Of a stretch of DNA of 11,321 nucleotides, positions 1 to 5,435 are shown in pieces. Location: contig JAHFDC010000007.1 of the NCBI GenBank assembly GCA_023249205.1, positions 1-11,321 on the forward strand, written 5' to 3'. Every line of letters begins with the position of its first letter. Position 1 is the first letter of the stretch. The position numbers were made by a program, and so were the translations under genes. The DNA comes from Candidatus Methylomirabilota bacterium (GTDB lineage Bacteria; Methylomirabilota; Methylomirabilia; Methylomirabilales; JACPAU01). A model generated the notes under the pieces. It was not told the origin of the DNA. It did no database searches and was given only the letters and a program-made list of their open reading frames with translations.

Positions 1-622
1 GAGCCTTTGAGGCCTCCAAAAGCGCCTTGCGGGGGAGGAGTGCCTCGGTCAGGCCGTTCCCGGTCACCCGGTCTCGCGGCGCGCGAGCCACTGCGAGCCG
101 GTGGCCGTCGGTGGCGACCATTCGCGCCTCTGCCGATGTGACCTGCAGTAGTGCACCGGTGAGTGTGTAGCGCGTCTGGTCGGACGAGACCGCGAACGCC
201 GTCCGCTGGATCATGCTCCGCAGCGTCTCGGAGGACATGCCGAGGCCCCCCTCCGCTGCAATCGTTGGGCGAGCCGGGAACTCGTCTTTGGGGAGGCCTT
301 TGAGTTTGAACCGGGAGCGCTGGCAGATAATCTCCGCGTTGAGATCCTCCTGGACCCGCAGCTCCACGGGAGCCTCCGGGAGCTCCCGCATGATCTCGTA
401 AAGCTTCTTCGCAGAGAGGGCGATGGCGCCCGGCGCCAGGATCTCAGCGGGTGTCGCGCTTCGGATCCCCACGTCAAGATCAGTCCCGAACACGTTCAGG
501 CCACTTTCACCTGTCTCCAGGAGAAGGTGAGAGAGGATTGGGAGTGTTTTTTTCGCTTCCACTACCCCCTGGACCTGAGCAAGTGTGGAGAGGAAATCCC
601 CTCGCTGAATCCGAATATGCAT
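1..622 (-). CDS. dnaN: DNA polymerase III beta sliding clamp, N-terminal part (truncated by window edge)
   Basis: The minus strand reads from an ATG at 622 down to base 1 without a stop, giving 207 residues of a protein normally about 370 long. The N-terminus MHIRIQRGDFLSTLAQVQGV is followed by the KKTLPILSHLLLE segment, GTDLDVGI near residues 46-53 and VATDGHRLAVAR in the second clamp domain, all typical of DnaN. Domain I and most of domain II are visible; domain III lies outside the window. DnaN forms the dimeric ring that tethers DNA polymerase III to the template. A GAGG ribosome-binding sequence sits 8 bases before the ATG on the minus strand. The gene diverges from rpmH across the inferred origin, and no dnaA precedes it, which is unlike the usual dnaA-dnaN order. 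The family call is secure; the start is well supported by the RBS and by alignment with the family N-terminus. Confidence 0.95.
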   Translation of the reverse strand, partial: MHIRIQRGDFLSTLAQVQGVVEAKKTLPILSHLLLETGESGLNVFGTDLDVGIRSATPAEILAPGAIALSAKKLYEIMRELPEAPVELRVQEDLNAEIICQRSRFKLKGLPKDEFPARPTIAAEGGLGMSSETLRSMIQRTAFAVSSDQTRYTLTGALLQVTSAEARMVATDGHRLAVARAPRDRVTGNGLTEALLPRKALLEASKA

Positions 623-675
623 TGTTAGCGCCTCGCTTCCCTTACCCGCAAAGTTGTGAGCACACTCCCCATGAC

Positions 676-713
676 TGTATAATTATCTCAGAAAATAGTA
701 ATAGCACCAGTAG
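676..713 (+). other. AT-rich unwinding element with DnaA-trio-like triplets
   Basis: Positions 676-695 are strongly AT-rich compared with the rest of the window. They are followed at 696-713 by six consecutive triplets, TAG TAA TAG CAC CAG TAG, each with A in the middle. The DnaA-trio motif known from Bacillus-type basal unwinding systems is 3'-[G/A]A[T/A]-5', that is 5'-[T/A]A[G/A]-3'; four of the six triplets fit it exactly. On the plus strand the order AT-rich, then trios, then boxes to the 3' side is the expected orientation. A clear consensus DnaA box directly adjoining the trios is missing, which weakens the assignment. Confidence 0.4.
682..690 (-). promoter_or_regulatory. Candidate extended -10 promoter for dnaN
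   Basis: Read on the minus strand this is TGAGATAAT: a GATAAT hexamer differing from TATAAT at one base and preceded by the TGn extension. It lies about 60 bases upstream of the dnaN ATG and would give a leader of about 50 bases. No good -35 hexamer is seen at 16-18 bases, as is common for extended -10 promoters. It overlaps the AT-rich part of the inferred origin, so it could equally be an unwinding element with no promoter role. Confidence 0.35.
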
Positions 714-724
714 TCTTGTGGCTT

Positions 725-737
725 CTGTTCAGAACAG
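725..737. repeat. Perfect short inverted repeat, possible regulator site
   Basis: CTGTTC-A-GAACAG is a perfect 6-base inverted repeat around a single central A, just right of the trio-like triplets. Such a symmetric site could bind a dimeric regulator. It lies about 100 bases upstream of the dnaN start and in the origin. It is not the standard LexA spacing of either E. coli or Bacillus, so no regulator is named. Confidence 0.3.
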
Positions 738-780
738 GAGAAGAGCCCGGCCGGGGGCCGCCGTGCGTCTTGGAACGACC

Positions 781-822
781 TGTGGATTCACAGCGACCCA
801 ACGCAACCCATGCTGTGAATAT
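781..822. other. Two degenerate DnaA boxes
   Basis: TGTGGATTC at 781-789 and TGTGAATAT at 814-822 match the reverse-orientation DnaA box TGTGNATAA with two and one mismatches. The first also lies in the small inverted repeat CTGTG-GATT-CACAG (780-793). They support the origin call but are individually weak. Confidence 0.4.
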
Positions 823-990
823 AGGCGCTGCCCAACGCGGGTGTCGCCCAGCGGACCCGGCAGCACGAGTAATTCCGGTGCTCCTCCACAGGGCAGTCAA
901 CGTGTCCCGGCTAGTGCGGGGCTCTTGCGGCGGCAGCGACGGGGGGGCCTCCATAACCCCATGAAAAACACGGCACAACCCGACTAGCAC

Positions 991-999
991 TTACACACA
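991..999 (+). other. Degenerate DnaA box next to the consensus pair
   Basis: TTACACACA differs from TTATNCACA at one base and lies four bases before the perfect box at 1003. It would make a cluster of three DnaA sites within 32 bases. Confidence 0.4.
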
Positions 1000-1002
1000 C
1001 GA

Positions 1003-1022
1003 TTATCCACATCTGTGGATAA
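1003..1022. other. Head-to-head pair of consensus DnaA boxes
   Basis: TTATCCACA (1003-1011) and TGTGGATAA (1014-1022) are both exact copies of the consensus DnaA box, facing each other across a two-base centre. This is the strongest origin signal in the window. DnaA binds this 9-mer to start origin assembly. Confidence 0.85.
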
Positions 1023-1200
1023 AGACGTGCTCGTCGAAGAATCCCAGGCTTCACCATGGCTGCAGCGCCCCCGGGGTTCTCAGCCGCCACGAGAGACCCC
1101 TGTAATTTCGCGCACTTCAAGCCGATCCTCTTGGTTCGAAAAATACCACAGGCCCCGGGTCCCTCGCAATGGATTTTTGGTGCCGCCCCAACCTTTGCCC

Positions 1201-1229
1201 TTGACAGTACCGCCCACCCCCGCTAAGGT
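1201..1229 (+). promoter_or_regulatory. Housekeeping-sigma promoter for the rpmH operon
   Basis: A perfect TTGACA at 1201-1206 is followed after exactly 17 bases by TAAGGT at 1224-1229, which fits a sigma-70 -10 hexamer at three to four positions. It lies 46 bases before the rpmH start and would give a leader of about 40 bases. It is the only strong promoter seen for rpmH-rnpA-yidD-yidC. Confidence 0.7.
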
Positions 1230-1274
1230 AACCGCTTGCCACACAAGGACTGACCAGCCCACTCCGGGGACGCG

Positions 1275-1409
1275 ATGAAACGCACCTACCAGCCTGATCG
1301 GAGCAAGCGCAAACGGACGCACGGATTTCGCAAGCGGATGAGCACGCCGGGCGGGAGGAACGTCCTCAAGCGCCGACGGGCAAAGGGACGCCGGCGCCTG
1401 ACGGTCTGA
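1275..1409 (+). CDS. rpmH: Large ribosomal subunit protein bL34
   Basis: This is a 44-residue, highly basic protein that begins [20 protein letters not shown] and ends [13 protein letters not shown]. The KRTYQP start, the HGFRKRM core and the GR-rich end are the bL34 signature, and 44 residues is the normal length. bL34 sits in the 50S subunit near the 23S rRNA. The start ATG follows a weak CGGGGA ribosome-binding sequence. It is the first gene after the origin, as in many bacteria, and its stop codon overlaps the likely start of rnpA. This gene is easily missed because of its size, but the identification is secure. Confidence 0.97.
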   Translation: MKRTYQPDRSKRKRTHGFRKRMSTPGGRNVLKRRRAKGRRRLTV

Positions 1410-1813
1410 GATCCCCGCAGGGGGGGCAGAACCGCTTCCCGCGGGCCGCCCGGATTCTCAGGAGGGCGGACCTTGCCCGCGCCCTCAGGACCGGACGGCG
1501 CCTCAGCTCGGGGCCGTTCGTCCTCCATGTCACCCGGGGCGAGGGGAAAGCGGTGCGCCTCGGCTTCACGGTGGGGCGGCGCGTCGGCGGCGCGGCCCTT
1601 CGCAACCGCGTCAAGCGGCTCTTGCGGGAGCATTTCCGCCAGCACCGCAATGCATTTCCGCTCGGCACGGACGTCGTCGCCGTGGCGAACAGGGCGCTGG
1701 GTGGCGTTGTTGGCGCTGCCCTTGGCCGTGCCGTTGCCGAGGCCATCCAGGCCACCGCCGCCGCCGCCGCGGGAGGGACGAGGCGTGCTCCGCCTCAGAC
1801 GCCTGCCCGCTAG
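1406..1813 (+). CDS. rnpA: Ribonuclease P protein component, probable CTG start
   Basis: This is the protein subunit of RNase P, which trims the 5' leaders of pre-tRNAs together with a catalytic RNA not found in this window. The RNR signature [10 protein letters not shown] lies at residues 66-75, with GFTVGRRVG before it and [11 protein letters not shown] after it. The N-terminal [19 protein letters not shown] is also typical and is read in the same frame back to about 1430. No ATG, GTG or TTG occurs in frame between the stop at 1295-1297 and a GTG at 1553; using that GTG would delete 49 conserved residues. The best candidate is the CTG at 1406, which overlaps the rpmH TGA (CTGA) and suggests coupled reinitiation; it gives 135 residues, a normal length. 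The C-terminus is Ala-rich and overlaps yidD by 29 bases. The family is certain; the exact start is not. Confidence 0.88.
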   Translation: MRSPQGGQNRFPRAARILRRADLARALRTGRRLSSGPFVLHVTRGEGKAVRLGFTVGRRVGGAALRNRVKRLLREHFRQHRNAFPLGTDVVAVANRALGGVVGAALGRAVAEAIQATAAAAAGGTRRAPPQTPAR

Positions 1814-2015
1814 AGCCGCCGCCGGCTTCATCGGCGCGTACCAGGCCCTCCTCTCCCCGACCCTTCCCCCAGCGTGCCGCTTCCTGCCGAGCTGCTCCTC
1901 GTACGCCCGCGAAGCGCTCGAGCGGCGCGGCCTCTGGCGGGGAGGCTGGCTGGCCGTGCGGCGGCTCCTCCGGTGCCACCCATTCGGGGGCTCCGGGTTC
2001 GACCCCGTCCCGTAG
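1785..2015 (+). CDS. yidD: YidD membrane protein insertion efficiency factor
   Basis: This 76-residue protein has the YidD core: [20 protein letters not shown], then [38 protein letters not shown]. The Cys pattern (CRF, PSCSSY, RCHPF) and the closing DPVP are family hallmarks. YidD is a small membrane-associated protein thought to help YidC-dependent insertion. The GTG at 1785 is chosen because GGAGGG lies about 8 bases upstream and the resulting protein has the usual length; it overlaps the end of rnpA by 29 bases in another frame. The frame stays open upstream to a TTG at 1473, but that extension is compositionally like a frame shadow. yidC follows after 52 bases. Confidence 0.93.
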   Translation: MLRLRRLPARAAAGFIGAYQALLSPTLPPACRFLPSCSSYAREALERRGLWRGGWLAVRRLLRCHPFGGSGFDPVP

Positions 2016-2067
2016 GGCGGGACCGGGTGCCTCTGGTGGTGCTGAGCGCCCCAGAAGGAGGCCCCCC

Positions 2068-3723
2068 GTGGGCGACATGGAGAAGCGCGCCCTTCTGGCG
2101 AGCGCCCTGGCAGTGTTGATCCTGCTTGTCTACCAACTGGTATTTGTCTCCCGAGCGCCCCGCCAGAAGGAAGAGAGGCCCACCGAAGCCCCGGTAGCGC
2201 CCGAGGCGGCGGCCTCTAGGCCGGGGCCTTCCCCTGGTGGGGCTCGCCTGCCGGTGCGCGTGGCGCAGCCAGCGCGGGAAGAGCAGATCCACCTGGAGAC
2301 CGACCTGCTGCAGGTCACGCTGACGAACCGCGGCGGGACCGTACGGGCCTGGCGGATCAAGCACTACACCGATGAGGCGGGGCGGCCCGTTGACCTGGCC
2401 CCCGCCGCCGGCCCCGAAGAACCGCCACTCTCCCTGGCGGCATGGGTCGAGGGGGGAGGGGGTCCCGACCAGCTCTTGGAGGTGGTGAGGCGCCCGGGGG
2501 AGGGGCCAGGCGAGGCCCAGGTGGTGGCCTTCCGGTCTGTCGAGGAGAGTGGGCTGATCCTTGAGAGGCAGTTCACGTTGCAACCCGGCAGATACCTCGC
2601 GGCCCTGGAGCTGCGCCTCCTCAACGGGGGCGGCGGGGCCGTGACGCCCAACCTGCGGGTGGCGTGGGGGCCCGGCTTCCGGGGGACGGCGAAGGTGGCG
2701 GGGCACGCGCCCCAGGCGGTGGCACTGGTGGGGGGCAAGCGGGTCACGGAGGACGTTAGCAAGCTCAAGGAGGAGGCGGTCCAGAAGGGGGAGGTGGCCT
2801 GGGCGGCAGTTCAGGACACGTACTTCGCGGCGGCGCTGGTCGCGTCGGGGGGGAGCCCGGCGGCGGTTTTCGGGAGGGGGTCCGGAGATCGGCCGATCGC
2901 GGCGCTCCGCTTCGCCGGGACGGCGCTGCCGGCGGGGACCCAGCGGGTGGTGACGCTGGACTTCTTCGGCGGCCCGAAGGAGGTGGAGCGGCTGCGGGAG
3001 GCAGGGCGGGATCTGGAGCAACTGGTGGATTTGGGCTGGTTCGACTTCTTAGCCCGGCCGGCCCTCTACCTGATGAAGTTCCTGTACCGCTTCACGGGGA
3101 ACTACGGGGTTGTGATTCTGATCATCACCCTCCTCCAGAAGGTTGTGTTCCTCCCGCTCACCCAGACGAGCCTGAAGTCCATGCGGGCGATGCAGATGCT
3201 GCAGCCCAAGGTGGCCGCCATCCGGGAGCGGCACAAGAACAACCCCCAGAAGATGAACCAGGAGACCATGGAACTGTACAAGCGCCACGGGGTGAACCCC
3301 CTCGGGGGGTGCCTCCCGATGGTGATTCAGATCCCGATTTTTATTGCGCTCTACAACGCCCTGGGCAATTCGGTAGAGCTCTGGCGGGCCCCCTTCATCT
3401 TCTGGATCAACGACCTCTCGGTGCCGGATGCTCTCTTTGTCCTTCCATTCGCGATCCCGTTCGTCGGGGAGGGGCTCGCGGTCCGCGTCCTCCCGCTGCT
3501 CATGGGGGCCAGCATGTTCATCCAGCAGAAGATGACCCCCGCGGCCGGCGACCCCCGCCAGGCCCAGATGATGCTCTACATGATGCCCACCCTCTTCACC
3601 TTCATGTTCTGGAGCTTCCCCTCCGGCCTCGTCCTCTACTGGCTGGGAAGCAACATCCTGCAGATCGGCCACCAGTACTACATGAACCGGTTCCCCCAGA
3701 AGCCGACAGCAGCGGAGGCCTAG
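2068..3723 (+). CDS. yidC: Membrane protein insertase YidC, Gram-negative type
   Basis: At 551 residues this matches the long proteobacterial-style YidC. A first membrane helix at about residues 8-27 is followed by a Pro/Ala/Glu-rich linker and a large periplasmic beta domain (about 65-310). The conserved five-helix insertase domain starts near residue 320. Diagnostic stretches are FLPLTQTSLKSMRAMQMLQP, VNPLGGCLPMVIQIPIF, and FPSGLVLYWLGSNILQIGHQ near the end. The groove Arg of E. coli YidC (R366) aligns with a Lys in LLQKVVFLPL, keeping the positive charge. YidC inserts and folds inner-membrane proteins alone or with SecYEG. The GTG at 2068 has AAGGAGG six bases upstream; an ATG nine bases later is the alternative. 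No jag/khpB, mnmE or mnmG follows, unlike many origin clusters. Confidence 0.97.
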   Translation: MGDMEKRALLASALAVLILLVYQLVFVSRAPRQKEERPTEAPVAPEAAASRPGPSPGGARLPVRVAQPAREEQIHLETDLLQVTLTNRGGTVRAWRIKHYTDEAGRPVDLAPAAGPEEPPLSLAAWVEGGGGPDQLLEVVRRPGEGPGEAQVVAFRSVEESGLILERQFTLQPGRYLAALELRLLNGGGGAVTPNLRVAWGPGFRGTAKVAGHAPQAVALVGGKRVTEDVSKLKEEAVQKGEVAWAAVQDTYFAAALVASGGSPAAVFGRGSGDRPIAALRFAGTALPAGTQRVVTLDFFGGPKEVERLREAGRDLEQLVDLGWFDFLARPALYLMKFLYRFTGNYGVVILIITLLQKVVFLPLTQTSLKSMRAMQMLQPKVAAIRERHKNNPQKMNQETMELYKRHGVNPLGGCLPMVIQIPIFIALYNALGNSVELWRAPFIFWINDLSVPDALFVLPFAIPFVGEGLAVRVLPLLMGASMFIQQKMTPAAGDPRQAQMMLYMMPTLFTFMFWSFPSGLVLYWLGSNILQIGHQYYMNRFPQKPTAAEA

Positions 3724-3792
3724 CTGCCCCATGGCCGGCGAACCCGTTGCCCCTTCGGACCGCGCCTTCCCGCTCCGGGAGGGGTGTCTCGC

Positions 3793-4497
3793 GTGGGAGC
3801 GACGGTGAGCGGACCGGCTCTGCCGGCCCTCTTGGCCCGAGGACTTGCGGAGATCGGCGTCTCCCTGGGAGTGAAGGCGATCCAGCAGCTCCTCGCGTAC
3901 GCGGCCGAAGTCGCCCGTTGGAGGGAGCGGGTCAACATCACCGGGTTCAGGGAGCCAGAGCAGATCATCCGAGAGGGGATCCTCCGCTCTCTGAGGCTAC
4001 TTCCCCTCCTGCCGAAGGGGGACAGGATCAGCCTGGCCGATGTGGGAAGCGGCGCAGGGTTTCCCGGGATTCCCCTGAAGGTGGCGAGACCGGATCTGAG
4101 GGTTACCCTGATCGAGGCCTCCAGGCGCCGGGCGTCATTTCTGTTGCATTCGATCCGGCTTCTCGGGCTGGATGGGATCTCCTGTCTGCGGGGCCGGGTC
4201 GAGGTGCTCCGCGACGACCCGGCCATTCTGGGATCATTTGACGTAGTGGCCGCACGGGCCCTGGCACCCCTGCCAGAGGCGATTGCCCTTCTAATTCCGC
4301 TGCTTGCCCCCATGGGCTATCTATTACTCCTTCAAGGGAAGAGAAAGGAGCCGCCATCCGGCGCGCCCCCGCAAACTTTGCTACCTATTGAATTTACGAC
4401 TATTCCCGGCACATCGCTCCTCCCGGAGGATACGGTGGCAGTGATTAAGAGGCTGGATGTTTCACGTGAAACATATCGCGCCTCGGTGCGGCCATAG
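3793..4497 (+). CDS. rsmG: 16S rRNA (guanine527-N7)-methyltransferase RsmG
   Basis: This 234-residue class I methyltransferase has the SAM-binding motif DVGSGAGFPGIPL, the acidic loop VTLIEASRRRASFLL, RVEVL and FDVVAARALAPL, all in RsmG order. RsmG methylates G527 in the 530 loop of 16S rRNA. The usual HxLDSL motif after the NIT segment reads EGILRSL, so the conserved His and Asp are missing, and the common LKG reads LQG, so it is a somewhat divergent member. Possible starts are GTG 3784, 3793 and 3805; 3793 is preferred because GGGAGGGG (3777-3784) lies 8-10 bases upstream. The last codons (DVSRET) encode a parS site. yidC ends 69 bases upstream. Confidence 0.9.
   Translation: MGATVSGPALPALLARGLAEIGVSLGVKAIQQLLAYAAEVARWRERVNITGFREPEQIIREGILRSLRLLPLLPKGDRISLADVGSGAGFPGIPLKVARPDLRVTLIEASRRRASFLLHSIRLLGLDGISCLRGRVEVLRDDPAILGSFDVVAARALAPLPEAIALLIPLLAPMGYLLLLQGKRKEPPSGAPPQTLLPIEFTTIPGTSLLPEDTVAVIKRLDVSRETYRASVRP
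4458..4473. promoter_or_regulatory. parS: parS centromere site 1, inside the rsmG coding sequence
   Basis: TGTTTCACGTGAAACA is a perfect 16-base palindrome and an exact match to the widespread chromosomal parS consensus. ParB binds it and loads onto the chromosome. It encodes the VSRET residues near the end of RsmG, a location seen in other bacteria. Confidence 0.95.
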
Positions 4498-4527
4498 CCT
4501 GCGGTTGGCTTAGTCCATTGAGGGGGG

Positions 4528-4543
4528 TGTTTCACGTGAAACA
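4528..4543. promoter_or_regulatory. parS: parS centromere site 2, upstream of parA
   Basis: This is a second perfect TGTTTCACGTGAAACA, identical to site 1 and exactly 70 bases from it. It lies 21 bases upstream of the candidate parA -35 box, so ParB bound here could influence parAB transcription. Confidence 0.95.
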
Positions 4544-4563
4544 TCGGCGACATCAGCTTTTTC

Positions 4564-4592
4564 TTGGCGACTGGGCTGGACTGTGGTAGCGT
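4564..4592 (+). promoter_or_regulatory. Candidate parAB promoter
   Basis: TTGGCG at 4564-4569 is followed after 17 bases by TAGCGT at 4587-4592. The ACTGTGGTAGCGT around the -10 is identical to that of the bactofilin promoter at 7327-7339, which strongly suggests a real promoter type of this organism. It lies 57 bases before the parA ATG. Confidence 0.6.
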
Positions 4593-4630
4593 TTCCCAAA
4601 TCAACCTTCCTGAGCTGATAGTACCAATCG

Positions 4631-4644
4631 CCCCCCAAGGGGGG
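4631..4644 (+). promoter_or_regulatory. CCCCCC-AA-GGGGGG palindrome covering the parA ribosome-binding site
   Basis: Six C and six G flank AA just upstream of the parA ATG at 4650. The G run is the only Shine-Dalgarno-like sequence for parA, so pairing with the C run in the mRNA would hide it. The two-base loop means only four or five pairs could form. A regulatory role is inference. Confidence 0.35.
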
Positions 4645-4649
4645 CCTAA

Positions 4650-5435
4650 ATGGCTCGCATCATTGCCATAGCCAACCAGAAAGGGGGTGTCGGCAAGACC
4701 ACGACGGCGGTCAATCTATCAGCCTCTCTTGCTGTCGCCGAGAAAGACACCCTCCTCGTGGACCTGGATCCCCAGGCGAATGCAACATCTGGCGCTGGAA
4801 TCCCGAAGGACTTCGGAGGGCCTAGCATCTATGAGGTCCTGATCGGGAAGGCCCGGGCCAGGGATGCTATTCAGAAGACTGCCCTTCAGGCCCTTTCGGT
4901 CCTTCCGTCGAAACCCGATCTCATCGGCGCTGAGGTAGAACTGGTTGGAAGGTCCGGGAGCGAGTCCCTCCTGAAGCACGCCCTCGCGGATCTCGTTGCT
5001 GAGTTTGACTTTATCCTGCTCGACTGTCCCCCCTCCCTTGGCTTGATGACCCTGAACGGACTCACCGCCGCGCACTCGGTTCTCATCCCGATCCAGTGCG
5101 AGTACTATGCTCTCGAGGGGCTGGGGCGGCTCCTGGAGACGATACGGCTCGTCCGGATGGGCTTGAACCGCGAGCTGGCCATTGAGGGAGGGCTCCTGAC
5201 GATGTATGACGGGCGGCTGACCCTTGCCCGGCAGGTTGTCGAGAACGTGCGGCGAAACTTCCCGGGCCCGGTCTTTTCAACGGTCATCCCGCGGAGCATC
5301 CGCCTGAGTGAGGCACCGAGCTTCGGGCAGCCCATCCTGCTCTACGACATCAGGTCTGCGGGAGCGGAGGCGTATCTCAGTCTAGCCGAGGAGGTGATCC
5401 ATGGCGCAGCGCCAGGCTCTCGGTCGGGGGCTTGA
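4650..5435 (+). CDS. parA: Chromosome partitioning ATPase ParA (Soj)
   Basis: This 261-residue protein has the deviant Walker A motif KGGVGKTT at residues 11-18 with the signature Lys11, Walker A' LLVDLDPQAN with Asp40, and Walker B FILLDCPPSL with Asp125. It lacks an N-terminal DNA-binding extension, so it is the small chromosomal Soj type. ATP-bound ParA dimers coat DNA and pull ParB-parS complexes apart; ParB stimulates hydrolysis. Two parS sites lie just upstream and parB overlaps its last 35 bases, forming a compact parAB operon. The C-terminus (AAPGSRSGA) runs on over the parB start. The ATG at 4650 gives the canonical N-terminus MARIIAIANQKGGVGKTT. Confidence 0.97.
   Translation: MARIIAIANQKGGVGKTTTAVNLSASLAVAEKDTLLVDLDPQANATSGAGIPKDFGGPSIYEVLIGKARARDAIQKTALQALSVLPSKPDLIGAEVELVGRSGSESLLKHALADLVAEFDFILLDCPPSLGLMTLNGLTAAHSVLIPIQCEYYALEGLGRLLETIRLVRMGLNRELAIEGGLLTMYDGRLTLARQVVENVRRNFPGPVFSTVIPRSIRLSEAPSFGQPILLYDIRSAGAEAYLSLAEEVIHGAAPGSRSGA

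Larger units (their letters stand above)
623..1274. other. oriC: Putative chromosomal replication origin (oriC), gene-free region
   Basis: About 650 bases separate the divergent dnaN and rpmH genes, and I see no credible gene on either strand. The region holds a perfect inverted pair of consensus DnaA boxes (1003-1022). Near-consensus boxes lie at 781-789 (TGTGGATTC), 814-822 (TGTGAATAT) and 991-999 (TTACACACA). A short AT-rich stretch at about 676-703 stands out in otherwise GC-rich DNA. Gene directions flip here: dnaN runs left and all following genes run right, as expected if replication forks diverge from this spot. The flanking genes (dnaN; rpmH-rnpA-yidD-yidC; parAB with parS) are the classic bacterial origin neighbourhood. 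The origin call is an inference from these signs; GC skew and replication data were not available. Confidence 0.8.

Noticed and set aside
451-987. 178-codon plus-strand open frame crossing the dnaN start into the origin region, and smaller frames at 688-990 and 1015-1278
   Set aside because: They overlap dnaN antisense or origin DnaA boxes, have random-looking composition and no supporting RBS or motif.
1039-1049. GAATCCCAGGC also present at 7179-7189
   Set aside because: An 11-base direct repeat in an 11-kb GC-rich window can easily occur by chance and neither copy has supporting context.
1128-1150. GGTTCGAAA resembling a tRNA T-loop
   Set aside because: The flanking bases do not form a five-pair T-stem and no anticodon or acceptor arm can be drawn on either strand.
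1473-1784. In-frame N-terminal extension of yidD from a TTG at 1473, with AGGAGG seven bases upstream
   Set aside because: The RBS-like sequence is good, but the 104 extra residues are Ser/Ala/Arg/Pro-rich, lie wholly over rnpA in another frame and match nothing in YidD, whose normal length fits the GTG at 1785.
1828-3021. 397-codon open frame on the minus strand opposite yidD/yidC
   Set aside because: Antisense to the certain yidC gene and rich in Arg/Pro with no recognisable domain.
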